Source: Sipunculus nudus (Eukaryota > Annelida > Sipuncula > Golfingiida > Sipunculidae). From it: a stretch of DNA of 64,000 nt. The translations under genes and the position numbers were made by a program. Below are positions 60,308 to 64,000 of the stretch, piece by piece. Where the stretch lies: NCBI GenBank assembly GCA_026874595.1, contig CM049310.1, positions 83,491,056 to 83,555,055 of the forward strand, read 5' to 3'. Numbering within the stretch: position 1 is the first letter of the stretch; the number at the start of each line of letters is the position of its first letter. The notes under the pieces were generated by a model that did not search any database, was not told the DNA's origin, and saw nothing but the letters and a program-made list of their open reading frames with translations.

Positions 60308-61880
60308 GCACGAATCCCCCCTGGGTATTACCAGGGAACATCATGGCTACCAGGGGAGATTCCCTTGGTAATGATGCCAATGGATGCAGAGCTCTGGTGT
60401 CGACAACAGAGCTGGCGATGCAGGGATAGAATGGCTGAAACGTTAGCGGGGTATACCCCGGCTGGTGAATGTTTCAGCCTGGGCCGCTCTCTTGGCTTTG
60501 GGACATCGACCACGGCAGACGTGCTGTGTTCTGTCTTCTTTAAACATCGAGCCTCTGGTCCTTTTTTTTAGCCTATGCTTTGCAGAAGCTAAGAATAAAG
60601 GGCCAGAGTATTATGGACAACTTGGTGTAGATCTTCAGTAGGTCAGTATATATTCTTGATGTAATCACAGTTAGTTCATGTATCTATTTTGTATTTTATA
60701 TAGTTCTTTCCTAATAAATTCTTGTGGTCATTGAAATATACCTCTCTGTCTTAGTTTATAGTTTCTGTTCTATGCATGAAGGAGCATCTAACAGTTGAAG
60801 CCCCGCTACCCTATTAATTAATTACAAAGACCCCATCCCTGTAATACTGCTTCTCGGAATTAGGGTTGGGGCCCAGTTTTGTAACAATATATATATTAGT
60901 GATTAGTTTTTAAAAAACGCTTATGTTAGATGAAAATATGACAATTCTTAACAAATCTTTCATTTTGAATTAACAATCCTTGTGACAACTGGCATATGTC
61001 ATCCATTAAATGTGAGATAGAGATGTTGTGAAAAATTTAATATGCTTTCTCAGGAACATATACAATGTATTGATTTTAATAAATTTAAAAAATAATATAC
61101 AAGAAATGCTTAACCTTTTAAGTTATTGAACCTTCCTAAAATCTCGGAAGCTCTCGCGCTGTGAAATTGATTAGCCAATTTTAATAATAATATTAACAAT
61201 AATAAAAATTTATTGTGTAATTTAAAATGGTAAGTCATGGATAAAGTGGAACAGACTGAAATTATTTTTTAGATTTCCTATATTTTGGGAACTAGGAATA
61301 TGGAAATAATGAAACTGTTCCAAATTTTTCCCAAATAACACATCATTTTTCTGTACGCGTGGGAGCGACACCTGTGCGCTGATGCAGTTACTAAGTTGTT
61401 AATCCACTAGAGGGCGTGGCAGTGATCACCTGGTAAACGGTGTCTGACGTCTCCGCGAGAGTGCGTGGCGGTAACCTTCTACGACTGGACGGCAGAGTCT
61501 GTGATCTCAGCTGGAGGTGTGACTTACGATCTCCCTGCCAGGTCCAACTGAAGACAGTTACCAGGTTACGAGGACGGACAGCCACGTATCAGGGGTATGT
61601 TTTTAACAGAACTATAAACTCCATGATCGTCAGCAGCAGTGCTTTTAGGTGATGTCAAGCGTCCAGTCTAAGACCCGAAGTTTAAACTTGTAATATTCCA
61701 GTGTAGTACTATACGGTTCAATGACCCCCCCCCCTTTTGAACCGTCACACTCACTGTTGGGGGGGGGGGGGGGGGGGGGGGGTTATGTGTTGGTATGGGT
61801 TGTATTAAAACTTGCAAAGTACGAGATGCATGGGTGTTTTCATAAGATGTCATTTGATCAAATGGGAATTAATATATTTA
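60305..61880. other. Intergenic DNA, nothing recognised apart from short palindromes
   Basis: A GC-richer patch at 61350-61640 could be a promoter or leader but shows no recognised protein. ACGGTTCAA (61713-61721) is inverted as TTGAACCGT (61737-61745) around a C10 run, followed by a run of about 24 G (61759-61782). Confidence 0.4.
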
Positions 61881-61890
61881 ATTTAGCAGG

Positions 61891-62159
61891 CTGCAGGGCT
61901 CGCAGGTTTATACCCAGGTTTTACGCTGGCTGGGTAAAATAGGTGTTATCCGCTAGGCTTTTTTTCAGACCCATATTTTCCCAAGTTTTAAACATATATT
62001 TAACATTTGTAAAAAAGACAATGTATTTATATTATTTCAAATTATTTATTAATTTTGTTCTTCACTGTTCAAAATAGACTTAATAGTATAAATTCAGCAC
62101 ATCCTTGTTAAACTAAGAGTGAGAGCACCTCTAATCACTGTTCCTGTGTAGTGTGTGAG

Positions 62160-62241
<82 letters not shown>

Positions 62242-62740
62242 AAGTTTTTGGGCTTTCTCATTTCCGAAAACTGTTGCACAGTCTGGTGTGGATAAGCCCA
62301 TAAGAACTGAACACACTTTAGTGGAGCCAAAAGAAGCAACAGCAGTGTGAAGTTGCTCCATTAACTGCTTGAAACTTCCATGTTGACGAGTGATGTGCTC
62401 TGCATAGCCAGCATGAATTCCAGTGTGACTGGAAAATGGCTGCTTCTTGCATGACTGGGGTGATGTGGTCAGAGCCACTTCTCTTACAGCCAACATTCAT
62501 AAAATGTACACATGTAATCACTGCTTACGTACCAGAAAAAATAAAGTAGGATCCTTATTTAGGCCTATGATAAAAGCAGACTGTGGCAGATGTGTGAAAA
62601 CTTGGATAATTAACTGGGCAAAACCTTGAGTAAAACCCAGGTAAAACAGAGGTAAAACCCAGGTAAAATACTTGAAAAAAAAATACTTTACCCACTGGGT
62701 AGGGTAAAATAGATTCTACCCTGGGTAAATGCGAACCTTG
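61891..62740. mobile_element. 850-bp hAT-like non-autonomous transposon with 8-bp target duplication
   Basis: TTAGCAGG occurs directly before (61883-61890) and after (62741-62748) the element. The left end reads CAGGGCTCGCAGGTTTA (after CTG) and the right end, reverse-complemented, CAAGGTTCGCATTTACCC. An 8-bp duplication and CA(G/A)GG-type ends fit the hAT superfamily. The body holds a long TA run and ACCCAGGTAAAAC repeats near the right end. A minus-strand open frame (about 85 codons before the TA run) was not recognised. The empty site is seen in the neighbouring duplicate at 63056. Confidence 0.78.
62160..62236. repeat. (TA)n microsatellite inside the hAT-like element
   Basis: About 77 bases of uninterrupted TA. 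Confidence 0.97.
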
Positions 62741-62741
62741 T

Positions 62742-63283
62742 TAGCAGGTCTGTTTATGCAGTGATTCATTTATCGAGGAGAAGCTACATCCATTTACAAG
62801 TCAGGTTTGCACTTACATTAGACTTTGTACTACTGTAGTGTCTAAAGAGCTCTATGATAAACCTAGAGACATTGTTTTTGACCAGCAGATGGGGTCACAG
62901 GGTGGTTTGTTCAGTACATGAACAAGATTGAAAAACTGATGCTACTCTCACTGCTTATTTCAAAACACAATAAAACGTGTTGCTAATGGTTGTATTATAA
63001 CTTTGGAAATTCTAGATGCTCAGGTTTTTTTCTTGGAATGAATGCATCCTTATATTTAGCAGGCCTATTTATTCAGTAACTCTTTTATCCAAGAGAAGCT
63101 ACTTCCAGTTACAAGTCAGGGACTTTCAGGCTTACACTAACATAAGACTTTGTACTGCTGTAGTGTCTAAAGCTATGATAAACATAGAGACACTGTTTTT
63201 GCCCAGTAGATGGGGTCACAGGGTGGACTGTTCTGAGAACATGAACAAGATTAATCAAAAACTGAAGATACTTTCATTGCTTT
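62742..63283. repeat. Direct tandem duplication of a roughly 230-bp segment, period about 315
   Basis: 62742-62968 and 63056-63283 share TTAGCAGG(T/C)CT, GAGAAGCTAC, TTACAAGTCAGG, GACTTTGTACT, GTAGTGTCTAAAG, GATGGGGTCACAGGGTGG and ATGAACAAGATT in order. No coding signature. Confidence 0.8.
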
Positions 63284-63299
63284 TTACTAAAGACACTTA

Positions 63300-64000
63300 A
63301 TTAAAACTAACATGAATGATAACTTAATCAACATGTACCTTATGAATGTTATGCAGATAATTTATGAACTTCCCCAGACAGCATGTACACATTGAGTCCA
63401 TGTGTGCAGAAGGTAGGCATCTGTGGGCATGGGTACACCTACACTGGGCCCACGCTGGCCCCTTTATGATTTGCCCACCCAGATATAAATGCCTGCCCCA
63501 CATTGGACATTTGATAGTCACTTATATAATGTTTTTTTTGTACTATGAATTTGTTGAAAATTTTTATGTAAATTCAAGAGGGCATCAGATAGAGCAGCCC
63601 ATGCTGGATCAGTATATATATAAGCAATAACACACAAACCCTTCCTTTTCAGCCCATGTGGGCCCCATGGGTCCTGTGAAGGCTGTACACTTGTAAAATG
63701 TGTCATGATTGGTCATGTATGGATAAATCTGCAAGGTTTTTACCATTCTTCCATGGATGTATTTTCATTTTTAATAATATTTTCAAGTTGTATTTCATAA
63801 ATAGATTATAATGTACCCTGTTAAGTCAGTGTAGGAAACTGATATGCAGAAAATGGGGATAGACTTTAGTAAATATGACTGTTATGAAACTCCAAACCAG
63901 TCATATTTAATATAGTCCATTTCATTAAATATAGTCCAATACATTACCCAAGTCTATCTGCTTTTCCACAATTTATTATATCTTTGTAAGCAGACAGGAA
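63300..64000. other. AT-rich DNA, nothing recognised
   Basis: Contains short CCCATGTGGGCCCCATGGG-like palindromic text near 63654 and no supported gene. Confidence 0.4.

Noticed and set aside
60198-60380. Frame rich in IYIYIY
   Set aside because: Translation of a TA microsatellite; the same applies to part of 62131-62496.
61440-61652. 70-codon frame in a GC-richer patch
   Set aside because: No recognisable protein text. It might be a noncoding leader or promoter, but nothing supports a coding call.

Overview
This is a eukaryotic, animal nuclear DNA window. It shows intron-rich genes with GT-AG splice sites, long AT-rich introns and dense dispersed repeats. Gene content (a KCNQ/Kv7 channel, a mitochondrial-type crotonase, the chaperonin subunit CCT1) is generic for animals. 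The repeat style (elements full of tandem repeats, a recurrent palindromic GTGGCGCCAC core, an element bounded by ATGCCCCCGCC) suggests a lophotrochozoan, most likely a mollusc. That placement is an inference; I cannot name the species or class. Layout: (1) 1-8461, plus strand: the 3' end of a KCNQ potassium-channel gene. Three coding exons give helices B and C, helix D and the stop codon; the membrane part lies upstream of the window. (2) 8462-19607: no gene recognised, but four degenerate tandem or interspersed repeats and one TTAA-flanked MITE. (3) 19608-42925, minus strand: a complete seven-exon crotonase-superfamily gene of 312 codons, pieced together by splice phase. It has a mitochondrial-like presequence and a last intron of GC-AG type. 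Its introns hold several DNA transposons, including a 4.0-kb Mutator-like element with about 370-bp inverted ends and a perfect 9-bp target duplication. (4) 42926-43232: a 307-bp head-to-head promoter between the crotonase gene and CCT1, with an ETS-like site beside the CCT1 start. (5) 43233-55981, plus strand: complete CCT1 (TCP-1 alpha), 12 exons and 555 codons. Intron 8 carries a Helentron-like element with an exact 180-bp tandem array that shows higher-order structure. (6) 55982-64000: no confident gene. It holds a TTAA MITE, a tRNA-derived SINE, long TA runs, a hAT-like element with an 8-bp target duplication, a local direct duplication, and two unproven minus-strand candidate exons. The three genes are functionally unrelated. 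The crotonase and CCT1 are physically linked by a shared promoter region, typical of housekeeping genes. The main novelty lies in the crotonase active site (second catalytic Glu position is Cys) with its GC-AG intron, and in the range of transposon structures whose ends and target duplications can be read directly.
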